64,000 nt of DNA from Planctomycetota bacterium (GTDB taxonomy: Bacteria; Planctomycetota; B15-G4), in the NCBI GenBank assembly GCA_029259715.1, contig JAJDEP010000002.1:1-64000 (forward strand), written 5' to 3'. Position 1 is the first letter of the stretch. The number at the start of each line of letters is the position of its first letter. A model generated the notes under the pieces. The model was not told the DNA's origin. It ran no database searches and was given only the letters and a program-made list of their open reading frames with translations. The translations under genes were made by a program, and so were the position numbers. Below are positions 7,232 to 16,111 of the stretch, in pieces.

Positions 7232-9349
7232 GTGCTCCGCCTCCCCCACGCAACGCCGGTGCTCACGCTGCGGTCCCTCACGCTGCGGTCCCTCACGCTG
7301 CTGACCCTCGCCCTTGCGCCCAGCGTCGGCCCGGCGTCGGCGCCGGTGCAGACGCTGGCACAAGCGCCGGTGCCGCGCGAAGAGCCCGTCAACCGCGCCC
7401 TGCTCATCGGCATCGAGAACTACGACCCCGACTGGGGCTGGGCCTCACTGACGGGCCCCAAGCGCGACGCCCTCGCCCTGCGGGATGCGCTCGTCGTCCG
7501 GGCCGGGTTCCGGCCGGAGCACATCGCCACCCTGTTCGACGGGCAGGCCACGCGCCGCGGCATCCTGCAAGCCCTCGACGACCTGGCGGACGCGGCCGGC
7601 CCCGGCGACCTGCTGCTGGTGTTCTTCGCGGGGCACGGGTCGCAGATCCCCGACGACGACGGCGACGAGTTCGACGGGTGGGACGAGTCGCTGGTGCCCA
7701 TCGATGCCGTCGCTCCCGACGGGACGGCGAACGACATCCGTGATGACGACCTGCAGGCGTTCATCGACCGCGCCAATCGCAAGACCGACAACCTCGTGTT
7801 CCTGTTCGACTGCTGCAGCTCGGGCACCAACGTGCGCGGCGACACCGGGAGCGTCTCGCGCTACGTTTCTCCGCAGCAACGCGGATTCACCGGCACGCGC
7901 GTCGGCAGCGGCACGCCGGGCAACTCGCAGGACAACTCGCACAGCGCGCCTCCCGCGGCCGCCTCCGGCTACTTCCCGGACCGCATGAGCTACGTCGCCC
8001 TCTCGGCCTGTCGCTCCGACCAGATGGCCTTCGAGACGACGGTGGACACATCCCACGGCCCCGCGGTCCACGGCATCTTCACCTGGAGCGTCGTCCGGGA
8101 GCTGTTCGACCTGGCGCCGGAGATGTCCTACGGCGACCTGCTCAAGCGCGTCCGCCGCCGGGTCACGGCCACCCATCCCGAGCAGACCCCCGTCATCGAG
8201 GGACCGCTCGACCGCCGGCTGCTGTTCGGCGGGCGCAGCGTCGTCCAGGAGCCCTTCCTCGAGTTGCAGCGCCGGGGTGAGCGTTGGGAACTGTCGGGCG
8301 GGACGCTGCTCGGGCTCGCGGCCGGATCCGAGCTCGCGGTGTGCGACGACCGCGCCCCCGCCGACACCGCCGACCGGCGCGTCGGGCGCGTCCGCATCGA
8401 GGACGTCGGTCCGCTGCGCTCCGACGTGAGCTGGGTGGAGGGCCCCGCCCCCTCGGTCGACCGCGACGGAGTGCTCAGGGCCTTCCTGGGAGCGGATTCA
8501 CACCGGACCGGCGCGCTCGGCGTGAGGCTCATCACCGACGACGCCGACGCACGAGCGGCGCTGGCCGCCGCTCTCGCCAACGCCAAGGCCGAGGCCGTGC
8601 GTGTGGCCGGGACGGGTGACCCGGACGTCTCGATCGTGCTCGGCCCTGATTCCGCCTGGACGGTGTCGACGCCGGAGGGCGTGGTCCTCCCGATCCGGGC
8701 GCGCGCGCAGGACCCGGCCGAGGTCGAGCGCCTGGTGCGCGCGCTGGTGAGGCTGGGCCGGGCCCGCATCCTGGCGCACGCCCTGGGAGGCGCGCGCGGG
8801 GACATCGCCGCCAACTGGGAATTGCTGCTGACCACCGACGGCGAGCAGACGGCCCTCGCCTGGCCGTCCGCCGTGGCGGCCGAGGCCGGCGGAGATGCCG
8901 CGGCGACCGCAATCGCTCCCGCCCGTCGCACCCCCACCCGTCTCGTCGACGGGCAGGTCTTCGCCGTACGGGTGACGAACGCGTCGACGACCGGCGTGTG
9001 GGCCACGCTGCTGAGCATTGCGCCCGATGGAGAGGTGCAGCAGGTGTGGAGGTCGCCGGAGGACGAGCCGATCCCCCCCGGACGGCAGCGCGAGACCCTG
9101 TGGTACCCGCTCTCACTCACGCAGGGGGCGGAGGCTTTCTATCTCTCCGGCACGCAGCGCTTCGTGGGCCTCGTGACCCACGCCCCTCTCGACTTCAGTG
9201 CCTTTCAGCAGGCACCCGTCACCGACATCCCGACGACCCGGGGCGGCTCGCCCCAGCCGCCGCGTGCCGAGACGTCCGTCGCAGACCTGTTGGGCGATTC
9301 CTTCGGCGTGACCTGCTTCGACATGTTGATCGCGCCGGCCGGGCGGTGA
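7232..9349 (+). CDS. Exported metacaspase-like C14 peptidase with DUF4384-like C-terminus
   Basis: The protein has 705 residues from GTG 7232; GTG 7259 is an alternative start. The first 35 residues form a hydrophobic signal peptide containing two LTLRS repeats. Residues about 45-260 are a C14 caspase/metacaspase domain: His135 in FFAGHGSQ and Cys195 in FDCCSSG form the dyad, with an acidic DDDGDEFDGWDE loop typical of calcium-dependent metacaspases. The middle region is unassigned. The last 150 residues (FAVRVTNAST...GEVQQVWRSP...EAFYLSG) resemble DUF4384, as in the upstream lipoprotein. It is co-directional with that lipoprotein (22 bp gap) and next to two CHAT genes. Metacaspases cut after Arg/Lys; an envelope substrate is inferred. 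Confidence 0.88.
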   Translation: MLRLPHATPVLTLRSLTLRSLTLLTLALAPSVGPASAPVQTLAQAPVPREEPVNRALLIGIENYDPDWGWASLTGPKRDALALRDALVVRAGFRPEHIATLFDGQATRRGILQALDDLADAAGPGDLLLVFFAGHGSQIPDDDGDEFDGWDESLVPIDAVAPDGTANDIRDDDLQAFIDRANRKTDNLVFLFDCCSSGTNVRGDTGSVSRYVSPQQRGFTGTRVGSGTPGNSQDNSHSAPPAAASGYFPDRMSYVALSACRSDQMAFETTVDTSHGPAVHGIFTWSVVRELFDLAPEMSYGDLLKRVRRRVTATHPEQTPVIEGPLDRRLLFGGRSVVQEPFLELQRRGERWELSGGTLLGLAAGSELAVCDDRAPADTADRRVGRVRIEDVGPLRSDVSWVEGPAPSVDRDGVLRAFLGADSHRTGALGVRLITDDADARAALAAALANAKAEAVRVAGTGDPDVSIVLGPDSAWTVSTPEGVVLPIRARAQDPAEVERLVRALVRLGRARILAHALGGARGDIAANWELLLTTDGEQTALAWPSAVAAEAGGDAAATAIAPARRTPTRLVDGQVFAVRVTNASTTGVWATLLSIAPDGEVQQVWRSPEDEPIPPGRQRETLWYPLSLTQGAEAFYLSGTQRFVGLVTHAPLDFSAFQQAPVTDIPTTRGGSPQPPRAETSVADLLGDSFGVTCFDMLIAPAGR
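7262..7291 (+). repeat. Short 15-bp tandem repeat in metacaspase signal peptide
   Basis: The 15-bp unit CTCACGCTGCGGTCC occurs twice in a row, and a third partial unit follows. It is in frame and encodes LTLRS-LTLRS-LTLLT within the signal peptide. Slippage here would lengthen or shorten the hydrophobic segment by five residues without shifting the frame. Confidence 0.8.
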
Positions 9350-9364
9350 GGGCACGACGCCCGA

Positions 9365-12040
9365 TTACCCGCTTACGTCGTCGAGCAACCCCCGCTCCCC
9401 CAGGCACTCGATGTTGGTGAGCGTCACCACGGCGCGCCCCTCCACCCGCGAGGCCTCGGCGTCGACCGCGCCGACGAAGACCCAGTCCTGGTCTCCTTCG
9501 GGATCGAGGATGGTCTGCTCGACGCGGCCGAGGTCGTCGCCGTAAGCGAACAGCCCGGGACCGCGGGCCGGCGCGTCGATGCGGACCGCTCCGTGTCGCG
9601 CGAGGTACTCCGACCGCGCGGCGGAGAGCTTGGCCAGCGGACAGGCGTCACTGGCGATCTCTTCCAGCACGGCGGCGTCACTCGAGGCCAGCGCGCGCAC
9701 CCATCGGAAGGCTTCGTTGCGCACCAGCCGACGGAACAGCGCCTTGCGCGTGGTCACGTCGTCGGGAATCAACGCGGCCGCATCCGCGCCGGCGTCGCCC
9801 GCCAACCCGGCCCCGCGACCCGACCACTCGTCCACCAGGCTGCTGTCGACCTGCCCGATCACCAGACCCAGCCACTCGGTGAGCTCGGCGACACCCTCCC
9901 ACTCGCGACACTCCTCGGGCAGGTAGCGCGCCAGGACCCGGTAGACCTCCGATAGGTAATAGAGCAGGTCGTTCTCGGAGTCGGAGAGGTCCATGCGCAC
10001 GCGCTTGTCCCCCATCTTGCGGGAGTAGCTGCAGTCGCGGACGTAGTCGGAGAACAGGAAGCCGCCCTCGAACATCTCGCCCACGATGGACTTGGGGTCC
10101 GGGGCGGCATCGCCCTCCACCAGGAACGGATGGGTGGCGCTCCAGCGCTCGAACTCCACCTCGAGCCAGCCTTCCAGCGGGCGCTCGCGGGTCGCCTCGT
10201 CGAGGCGCTTCTCGCGCTGCTTGACCGCTTCGAGGTCGCCGGGGGCGATGGGCCCGCCCTCATTGAAGGCCCGGTCCTTCGCCCGCCGCTCCTGGGCGAT
10301 GAGCACGCCGCGGTTGCACTCGACCACCGACTCGACCACCGCGATCAAGCCCTCCACGCGCCGGCTCTCCTCGGGGAGCTGGAGCAGCACGTGCTCGAGG
10401 AACAGACCCAGCGGCCGGTCCAGCACCTGCTCGAGGTCGAGGTTCACCGTGTGCAGACGACCGGCGTCGTCGGGATTCTCGAGGCGCACCACGATGCCTG
10501 ACTCCACCAGCGCGGTGTACTTCTCGTCGAGCAGCGCCAGGAGCTCGGCCTCCAGCTTCGCGCGCAGCTTCGCGCCCCGGAGGAACGTCTCCATCTGTTC
10601 CCGCCCGTCGCCCGGGCGCCCGAGGAACTCGAGCAGCAGCCGTGCCGAAAGGTCGACCCGCGAGACCAGGTGGCTGGCGGACTTGGTGCCCAGGCTGCGC
10701 AGCGTCTCCTCGTTCCAGCCGCGGAACCCCTCCGGCGGCTGGCGCAGGCGCGCCTTCTTGCCCTTCTTCTCGGCCTTGCGCTTGCGCCGCGTGTTCTCGA
10801 CCTCGTGCTCGGGCGCGAGCAACCACACGTAGCCCTTGTCGTGGTAGCGCTTGCGACCGGCCCGGCCCGAGAGCTGACGGTAGTCCTGGGCCGACATGCG
10901 CCGGGTCTCGTCGCCGGCCCGGAAGTTGAGGTCGGTGAGCAGCACGGTCTTGATGGGCAGGTCGACCCCGACGCCGAGGGTGTTGGTGCCGCTGATCAGG
11001 GCCAGGGCCCGCTCGGGGCTGTCGGGGCGGCGCACCTTGGCGAGCCGCTCCACCACCCGCCTGTACTTCGGGAGCATGCCGCCGTGGTGCACGGCGACGC
11101 CCTTGCGCAGCAGCTTCTTGAGGCGCTTGCCGAACGGCGTGTCGAACGCCGTGGATGCGATCAGCCCATCGCGCGCGGCCTTGCCGGCCTTCAGGCCCGC
11201 TTTCAGCCCGTCCGGCATGGGGGTCTTCTCGAGCTCGGACGCCAACGCCGAGGCCTTCCAGCGGGCGAGGCTCACGACGTAGACCGGGTCCATGTCCTTG
11301 GCCAGCAGCTCCTCGAGGGCCTCGCGCGGCGTGAGCTCCTTGAACTCCTCCACCAGGGGCACCGGCCGCTCGTTGTCCTCGATCAGGATGGCGTTGGCGC
11401 CGGTCCACTCCTCGACGTTCTGCCGCAGGCCTTCGGGATCTTTCAGCGTCGCCGACATGAGCAGGAAGCGGGGACCCTTCAGCTCCAGCAGCGGCACGAG
11501 CCAGGCCATGCCCCGCTCGCGATCGCCGAAGTAGTGGAACTCGTCCATGATCACCCAGGCGTACTGAGCCTTCGTACTGCCCTGGGCTTCCGTGCCGCGC
11601 TGGATCGCGATCTTCGACAGGATCTCCGCCGTGCAGCAGAGGATCGGCGCGTCGCGGTTGATGCTCGAGTCGCCGGTCATGAGGCCGACGGACGCCGCGC
11701 CGAAGTGCGTCGTCAGGTCGAAGAACTTCTCGTTGACGAGGGCCTTGGTGGGCGCGGTGTAGACGCTGCGCGTGTCGTGGCACATGGCGGCGAAGTGCGC
11801 CGCGAGCGCCACCTCCGACTTGCCCGACCCCGTGGGCGTCTTGAGGATGATGCTCGACGCACCCTCCGCGATGACGCCGAACGACAACTCCTGCGCGTCA
11901 TACGGCTCGCTGCCCGGGTAGCGCTCGCCGAAGTAGGCCGTGATCCCGGCTTCGATGGCGTCCTCGTCCCGGGCGAGGTGACGCAGGATCGGGCCGGGCT
12001 CGGCGATCCGGTCGGGCAAGGCGTCACGGTTGGTCGGCAT
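9365..12040 (-). CDS. Ski2-like DEAD/DEAH helicase (DUF3516 type)
   Basis: The protein has 891 residues from ATG 12040. Helicase motifs appear in order: TPTGSGKS (Walker A, about residue 68), YTAPTKAL (motif Ia), a DEFH box (about 164), SATL (motif III, about 195), GTNTLGVGVDLP (motif V) and QLSGRAGR (motif VI). The QxxGRxGR form and the long C-terminal helical region match superfamily 2 Ski2-like RNA helicases of the DUF3516 class, best known from Actinobacteria. The likely role is ATP-driven RNA unwinding or turnover. An in-frame extension upstream to 12508 lacks conserved sequence and runs antisense to the divergent gene at 12168, so 12040 is preferred. Confidence 0.88.
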   Translation of the reverse strand: MPTNRDALPDRIAEPGPILRHLARDEDAIEAGITAYFGERYPGSEPYDAQELSFGVIAEGASSIILKTPTGSGKSEVALAAHFAAMCHDTRSVYTAPTKALVNEKFFDLTTHFGAASVGLMTGDSSINRDAPILCCTAEILSKIAIQRGTEAQGSTKAQYAWVIMDEFHYFGDRERGMAWLVPLLELKGPRFLLMSATLKDPEGLRQNVEEWTGANAILIEDNERPVPLVEEFKELTPREALEELLAKDMDPVYVVSLARWKASALASELEKTPMPDGLKAGLKAGKAARDGLIASTAFDTPFGKRLKKLLRKGVAVHHGGMLPKYRRVVERLAKVRRPDSPERALALISGTNTLGVGVDLPIKTVLLTDLNFRAGDETRRMSAQDYRQLSGRAGRKRYHDKGYVWLLAPEHEVENTRRKRKAEKKGKKARLRQPPEGFRGWNEETLRSLGTKSASHLVSRVDLSARLLLEFLGRPGDGREQMETFLRGAKLRAKLEAELLALLDEKYTALVESGIVVRLENPDDAGRLHTVNLDLEQVLDRPLGLFLEHVLLQLPEESRRVEGLIAVVESVVECNRGVLIAQERRAKDRAFNEGGPIAPGDLEAVKQREKRLDEATRERPLEGWLEVEFERWSATHPFLVEGDAAPDPKSIVGEMFEGGFLFSDYVRDCSYSRKMGDKRVRMDLSDSENDLLYYLSEVYRVLARYLPEECREWEGVAELTEWLGLVIGQVDSSLVDEWSGRGAGLAGDAGADAAALIPDDVTTRKALFRRLVRNEAFRWVRALASSDAAVLEEIASDACPLAKLSAARSEYLARHGAVRIDAPARGPGLFAYGDDLGRVEQTILDPEGDQDWVFVGAVDAEASRVEGRAVVTLTNIECLGERGLLDDVSG

Positions 12041-12112
12041 GCTTGCTCTTGTCTCCCGCGCGCCATCGCGCTCGGGGCCTTGGGGAGTGCCGCTCGGCGC
12101 GGTGCTGCAGAG

Positions 12113-12141
12113 TTTACGGTCTCCCGATCTCACCCTAAGAT
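12113..12141 (+). promoter_or_regulatory. Candidate sigma70-type promoter
   Basis: TTTACG (12113-12118) and TAAGAT (12136-12141) each match 4 of 6 consensus bases and are separated by exactly 17 bp. A start site near 12148 would leave a short leader containing the strong GGGAGG ribosome site at 12155-12160, 7 nt before the ATG at 12168. The pair is plausible by position but found by eye. Confidence 0.4.
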
Positions 12142-12167
12142 TCGGTTTCCTATTGGGAGGAGCTGCC

Positions 12168-13151
12168 ATGATCCGTTTCGCCGCCGCACTGACGCTCTTG
12201 TCCTCGGCCGCCATCGCCCAGGTCCAACTCATCCCCGCCGAACCCGCCGGGACCCTGTTCGACCTCGTGCCCGTCGCCGAGCATGCACGGCTCGAGGTGG
12301 ACGTCGCCGTCGACGCGGGCGCAACCACGCTCACCCTCACCACCGCGCCCGTGCGCGGCGAGGGTTCCCTGCTCACCTGGACCGCCGCCACCTCCCAGTC
12401 CCAGATGATCGGCGCCCCCTGGGCGGCACCGCTGTTCCTTCCCGCAGCCGGAAACGCCCCCCAGACCTTCTCGGCCACGCTGCCGTCCAACTTCGCTTTC
12501 GATGACAACCTGAGCCTCTACCTGCGCAACCTCCTGGTCGAGGACGGCGCGGTGGTCGGCACCAACGTCGTGGAGGTCCCGCTCGGCCCCCCGGGCTGCA
12601 TCGAGGCGGACTTGAATGCCCATCCCGCCGGCACCATCGTCTCGGGCCAATTCGCGGGCGTCAGCATCTCCGCTGACAGCAACAATCCCTCCGGTCCGGA
12701 CGCGGCCATCCTGTTCGACAGTTCCGCTCCCACGGGGGAAGACGGCGACCTCGTCACTCCGGGGTATGGCCCCGGCAACACCGTGGCGCGACAAAACGTG
12801 CTGGTCATCGCCGAGGACGTCATCGATCTGCTCGGGGGCGACGGGCTCGTCGACGACCCCGACGACGAGGGCTGGGGCGGATCGATCCGCTTCGACTTCG
12901 AAGAGCCGGCGGGCGAGTTCGACTTCACCCTGCTCGACATCGATACCACGGAGACGTTGAGCATCAGCGGCACGGACACGGATGGCTTCGAATTCGCGTT
13001 CACCGACATCGCCGGCACCGGGGACAATTCCAGCCTGACCTTCACCCTCGTTGCCCTGCCCACCGCCGGAATCGTGGACGTGGAGATCGCGATCAGCGGA
13101 TCCGGGGCGATCTCCCGCTTCTCGCACTGCCCCTTCGAGGGCACCGACTGA
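12168..13151 (+). CDS. Secreted protein of unknown function
   Basis: The protein has 327 residues from ATG 12168, with a strong GGGAGG ribosome site 7 nt upstream. The N-terminus MIRFAAALTLLSSAAIAQ is a clear Sec signal peptide with an AIA|Q cleavage site. The rest is acidic and beta-rich. The second half (GCIEADLNAHPAGT..., AILFDSSAPTGEDGDL, ...FDFTLLDIDTTETL) resembles lectin-like or extracellular anchor-associated modules found in secreted proteins of environmental bacteria. Only two cysteines are visible (GCIEAD and FSHCPF) and could form a disulfide. No catalytic motif is recognised. It is divergent from the helicase gene and converges on a secreted metalloprotease. Confidence 0.75.
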   Translation: MIRFAAALTLLSSAAIAQVQLIPAEPAGTLFDLVPVAEHARLEVDVAVDAGATTLTLTTAPVRGEGSLLTWTAATSQSQMIGAPWAAPLFLPAAGNAPQTFSATLPSNFAFDDNLSLYLRNLLVEDGAVVGTNVVEVPLGPPGCIEADLNAHPAGTIVSGQFAGVSISADSNNPSGPDAAILFDSSAPTGEDGDLVTPGYGPGNTVARQNVLVIAEDVIDLLGGDGLVDDPDDEGWGGSIRFDFEEPAGEFDFTLLDIDTTETLSISGTDTDGFEFAFTDIAGTGDNSSLTFTLVALPTAGIVDVEIAISGSGAISRFSHCPFEGTD

Positions 13152-13246
13152 CACGGCGGGATTCGAGCGAGGAAGTGGGCCCGGGACCGCGAGCACGGCA
13201 TGCCCGTCTGCCACGCCTCCCCCACCTCCTTCGTCGACGTGGTCCC

Positions 13247-15811
13247 CTAAGGCGTCGTGCCCTTCAAGCCGTTGCTGGCCGCGTAGCCGAAGGGCGCCGC
13301 CGGGTCGTCGATCCAGTACTGCAGCACGATCTCGAAGCCCGAGGGCAGGCCGCCGGGCCAGTTGGTGCCCAACGACAACTCACCCGAAGCATTGGTGAAC
13401 ACCACATGCAGCAGCCCGGGAGGATTCGGGTCGGGCACCAGCGTGCCGCCGTAGAAGAACGGGAAGTAGAGCTCGGTGAAGCCGACGAACAGGAACGCCG
13501 GCGCGCTCGCGCGGGCGTCGGTCAGGTCGATGGACATGGGGTTGCCGCCGACCAGGTCGCCTGTGCCCACCAGCTGGGGCTCGCCGGAAGTGCCGGCCAG
13601 GCCGAAGCCCAGGTTGCGCCAAGGGCTCTCGGTGGGCAGGTCGCGGGGCAGCACGACGAGCGACGCCGTGTCGCTGCTCGTGAGCGCCCCGGAGTCGGTG
13701 GCCGTCACGGTGATCACGTGGGTGCCCACCGAGAGGTCCGCCGTCGACAACAGCCGCCCGGTGCCGATGAGTCCGTCGAGATCCGACGCCCACTCGAGGC
13801 TCGCGCCGGTCAGGGCCCGGTCCTCGAGGTCCCAGCCCGAGCTGTGCAGGATGGCCGTCGCGCCGAAGCGACTCTGCCGTCCGTCGTCGGGGGTCATGAT
13901 CTCGACCCACGGGGCGTTGTTGCCGACGCCCAGGTTCGGGGCCGACAGGCGCGCCGACTCGATGCGGGTGGTGTTGAGGCCGTCGCTGGCGTACAGCTCG
14001 AAGCAGCCGTGGCCGTCCATCAGGCCCGGCATGTCGCCGAGGTCGACGGTCATCGACGTGACGCCGAGGCTGCTCATGACCGGCACGCGCCGCTCGCCCC
14101 CATCCGGACGGTAGACGAGGTAGTACTGCAACGCATCGCCGTCGGCATCACTGCCGGTCCAACTCACGTCGAACACCCGCTCGGTCACGCGGCCTGTCGT
14201 CAGCGGGCTCTCAGCGAGCGGGGTCCCGACGGCTGACGTGAAGGCCACCTCGGGCGCCGCCGCGCTGCGGGTCAGCACCAGGGAGGGCGCCGCCCAGTCG
14301 TCCGACGAACCGCCGCGGGCCGCCACTTCGACGCGATCGATGGGCGCGCCCGCAGGCGTCTCGGCCGGCATGACGACCTGGAATCCGGTGACGGGGTGAT
14401 GGCCGTCGGCGTCCCGGGCGCCCCCGTCCGCGAGACCGTCCGCGCCCGCGACGGGTGCGTCACTCGGGGGATCCGTACAGTCGGGAGCGGCGTCGGCGCG
14501 CAGAGTCACCTCGCGCACGAGGCTCCCGCCGGCCCAGGCGCGCACGCGCAGGTTCGCAGCGGAAGCGGGCGCCGGCTCGGACAGCGCGCCGCCGGTGAAG
14601 GCCAACACGTCCGTGGCCTCCATCACGCCGCTCTCCCGGTTCCACAGTCCGGTGACGATCAGGCTCGGGCCCCGCCACGGCTGCGCCTTCGGTTCCGGCT
14701 GCGGCTTCATCCCCGGCGCGCCCATCCCCGGCGCGGCCGTGGCGGGCGCCCCGGCGAAGGCCGCGTGGTTGGAGAGGTTGTCCCAGTTCCAGTGGGACAC
14801 CCAGGCCTCGGACGTAGACAGCGCCGCGACCATGAAGTCGGCCAGTGTGCCCGGCTTGAGTGGGGGCAGGCTCTCGGTGATCGCCAGGTGGTGCTCGACA
14901 TCGATGCCCGGGTCGACGAGCAGCGAGCTCGTGTGTTGAAACCCGAAGGTATGCGCGATCTCGTGGGCGCAGGTGCGCTGCAGGCGGCTGGGCTCGCCGT
15001 TTCCCATGGCCGCCAGGCCGTTGAGGATGGCGACGCCGTTGTAGCCGGGCAGCGCGCCGGGCGCGAAGCCGTAGATGCGGTCGGGGATCGGCACCATTAA
15101 GTTGGCGTCGACGACCAGGGAGTTGTTCAGCGTCGTGCCGCCGCTCGAGAACTGCAGCGAGCCGGTCCACAGCTTCGTGGGTGCGTCGATGCGGTGGTAG
15201 AACCAGTCCTTGCTCGGGAACACGCCCTGCAGGAAGTTGTCCCCCACGCCAGGCTCGATGGACGCCGGGTCGGGGGCGTTGGGGTTGCTGCCGCCCGACG
15301 AGTCGTTGTCGATGGGCGCGTAGGCCAGCTCGGGCACGGCGCGCGTCGCGAAGTCGAGGGTGGCGGTCGAGGCGAGGTTGTTCGATGTGTCGACCTCGAC
15401 CACCGCGTTGGGTCCGGGCGGGTTCACCGCGACGGTGATGACGACATCGTCCGACGTGGGCGCCAGGAACACGAAGTTGAGCGTGTCGTCGAGGACCTCC
15501 TGCGACGGCGCGAGGCGGGCCACCATCGGGCCGTTGGTCGAGTAGACCGGCGACTCGGGCGCCTCGACGCCGCCGACGAAGAGGCGCAGGACACCGTCGA
15601 CGCCGGAGACGTCCGTGGCCGACCCGCTTACCAGCAACGTGGCGCGCACCATGGTCGAGCGGCCGGCGGTGTGCAGCGCGTTGGGCGACTCGATGGCCTG
15701 GGTGACCTCGAGAGCGTCGACCGAGAGATCGAGTTGGGCGGTCGCGCCAGGGGCAACGCACAGCGCCGCAATGACGGCGAGCAACACGGAGCCTGCTCTG
15801 TAACGGACCAC
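13247..15811 (-). CDS. Secreted zincin metalloprotease with C-terminal sorting-like module
   Basis: The protein has 854 residues from GTG 15811. It has a signal peptide (VLLAVIAALCVAPGATAQ) and then a CARDB-like beta-sandwich (about residues 30-160). A metzincin zinc motif HEIAHTFGFQH lies at about residues 283-293 (HExxHxxGxxH: three zinc-binding His and the catalytic Glu). Further beta-sandwich or Ig-like domains follow. The last about 110 residues, ending FGYAASNGLKGTTP, recur in the FG-GAP protein at 41542-43371 and may be an export, anchoring or sorting module. The protein should act outside the cell or in the envelope. The Met-turn was not confirmed, so the exact peptidase family stays open. 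Confidence 0.82.
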   Translation of the reverse strand: MVRYRAGSVLLAVIAALCVAPGATAQLDLSVDALEVTQAIESPNALHTAGRSTMVRATLLVSGSATDVSGVDGVLRLFVGGVEAPESPVYSTNGPMVARLAPSQEVLDDTLNFVFLAPTSDDVVITVAVNPPGPNAVVEVDTSNNLASTATLDFATRAVPELAYAPIDNDSSGGSNPNAPDPASIEPGVGDNFLQGVFPSKDWFYHRIDAPTKLWTGSLQFSSGGTTLNNSLVVDANLMVPIPDRIYGFAPGALPGYNGVAILNGLAAMGNGEPSRLQRTCAHEIAHTFGFQHTSSLLVDPGIDVEHHLAITESLPPLKPGTLADFMVAALSTSEAWVSHWNWDNLSNHAAFAGAPATAAPGMGAPGMKPQPEPKAQPWRGPSLIVTGLWNRESGVMEATDVLAFTGGALSEPAPASAANLRVRAWAGGSLVREVTLRADAAPDCTDPPSDAPVAGADGLADGGARDADGHHPVTGFQVVMPAETPAGAPIDRVEVAARGGSSDDWAAPSLVLTRSAAAPEVAFTSAVGTPLAESPLTTGRVTERVFDVSWTGSDADGDALQYYLVYRPDGGERRVPVMSSLGVTSMTVDLGDMPGLMDGHGCFELYASDGLNTTRIESARLSAPNLGVGNNAPWVEIMTPDDGRQSRFGATAILHSSGWDLEDRALTGASLEWASDLDGLIGTGRLLSTADLSVGTHVITVTATDSGALTSSDTASLVVLPRDLPTESPWRNLGFGLAGTSGEPQLVGTGDLVGGNPMSIDLTDARASAPAFLFVGFTELYFPFFYGGTLVPDPNPPGLLHVVFTNASGELSLGTNWPGGLPSGFEIVLQYWIDDPAAPFGYAASNGLKGTTP

Positions 15812-16111
15812 AATGGATTCTCTGCGAAATCGGAGACCTCCGAGACTAAGCGCAGCTCGTCGAAGCGTCCACTTGGATCAGCGCGCGAGGCGGTTCTTCG
15901 AAGTGCTTGGAAGACTCCGTCGAAGCGGTGCACCTCAGCTCCGTCGGGCGGTGGGCTGGACGGGGGTGCTTGACTCACGGATCATGGCCCGGCATGCACG
16001 GTCACCTGCCCTCGCCGCTCGACCTCACGACCCGCAGCATCCACGGGAAGGTGACCAGCCCGATGTTCACCACGCTCCCCACGCTGATCGACGCCGATCC
16101 CCGCCTGCCCC
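15812..16111. other. Intergenic region before ECF sigma gene
   Basis: These 300 bp lie between the divergently transcribed metalloprotease and sigma-factor genes. Open frames here have no recognisable product, good ribosome site or conserved sequence. The region most likely holds the two promoters. No confident promoter, RNA or repeat was seen. Confidence 0.45.

Noticed and set aside
1-9349. A CHAT-containing type III-E CRISPR (Craspase) system
   Set aside because: No gRAMP/Cas7-11-type protein, cas1/cas2 genes or CRISPR array is present, and the CHAT partner protein appears exported.
12041-12508. A 156-residue N-terminal extension of the helicase
   Set aside because: The extension is antisense to the secreted protein gene at 12168, has no helicase-like sequence and crosses a likely promoter; ATG 12040 fits the family start.
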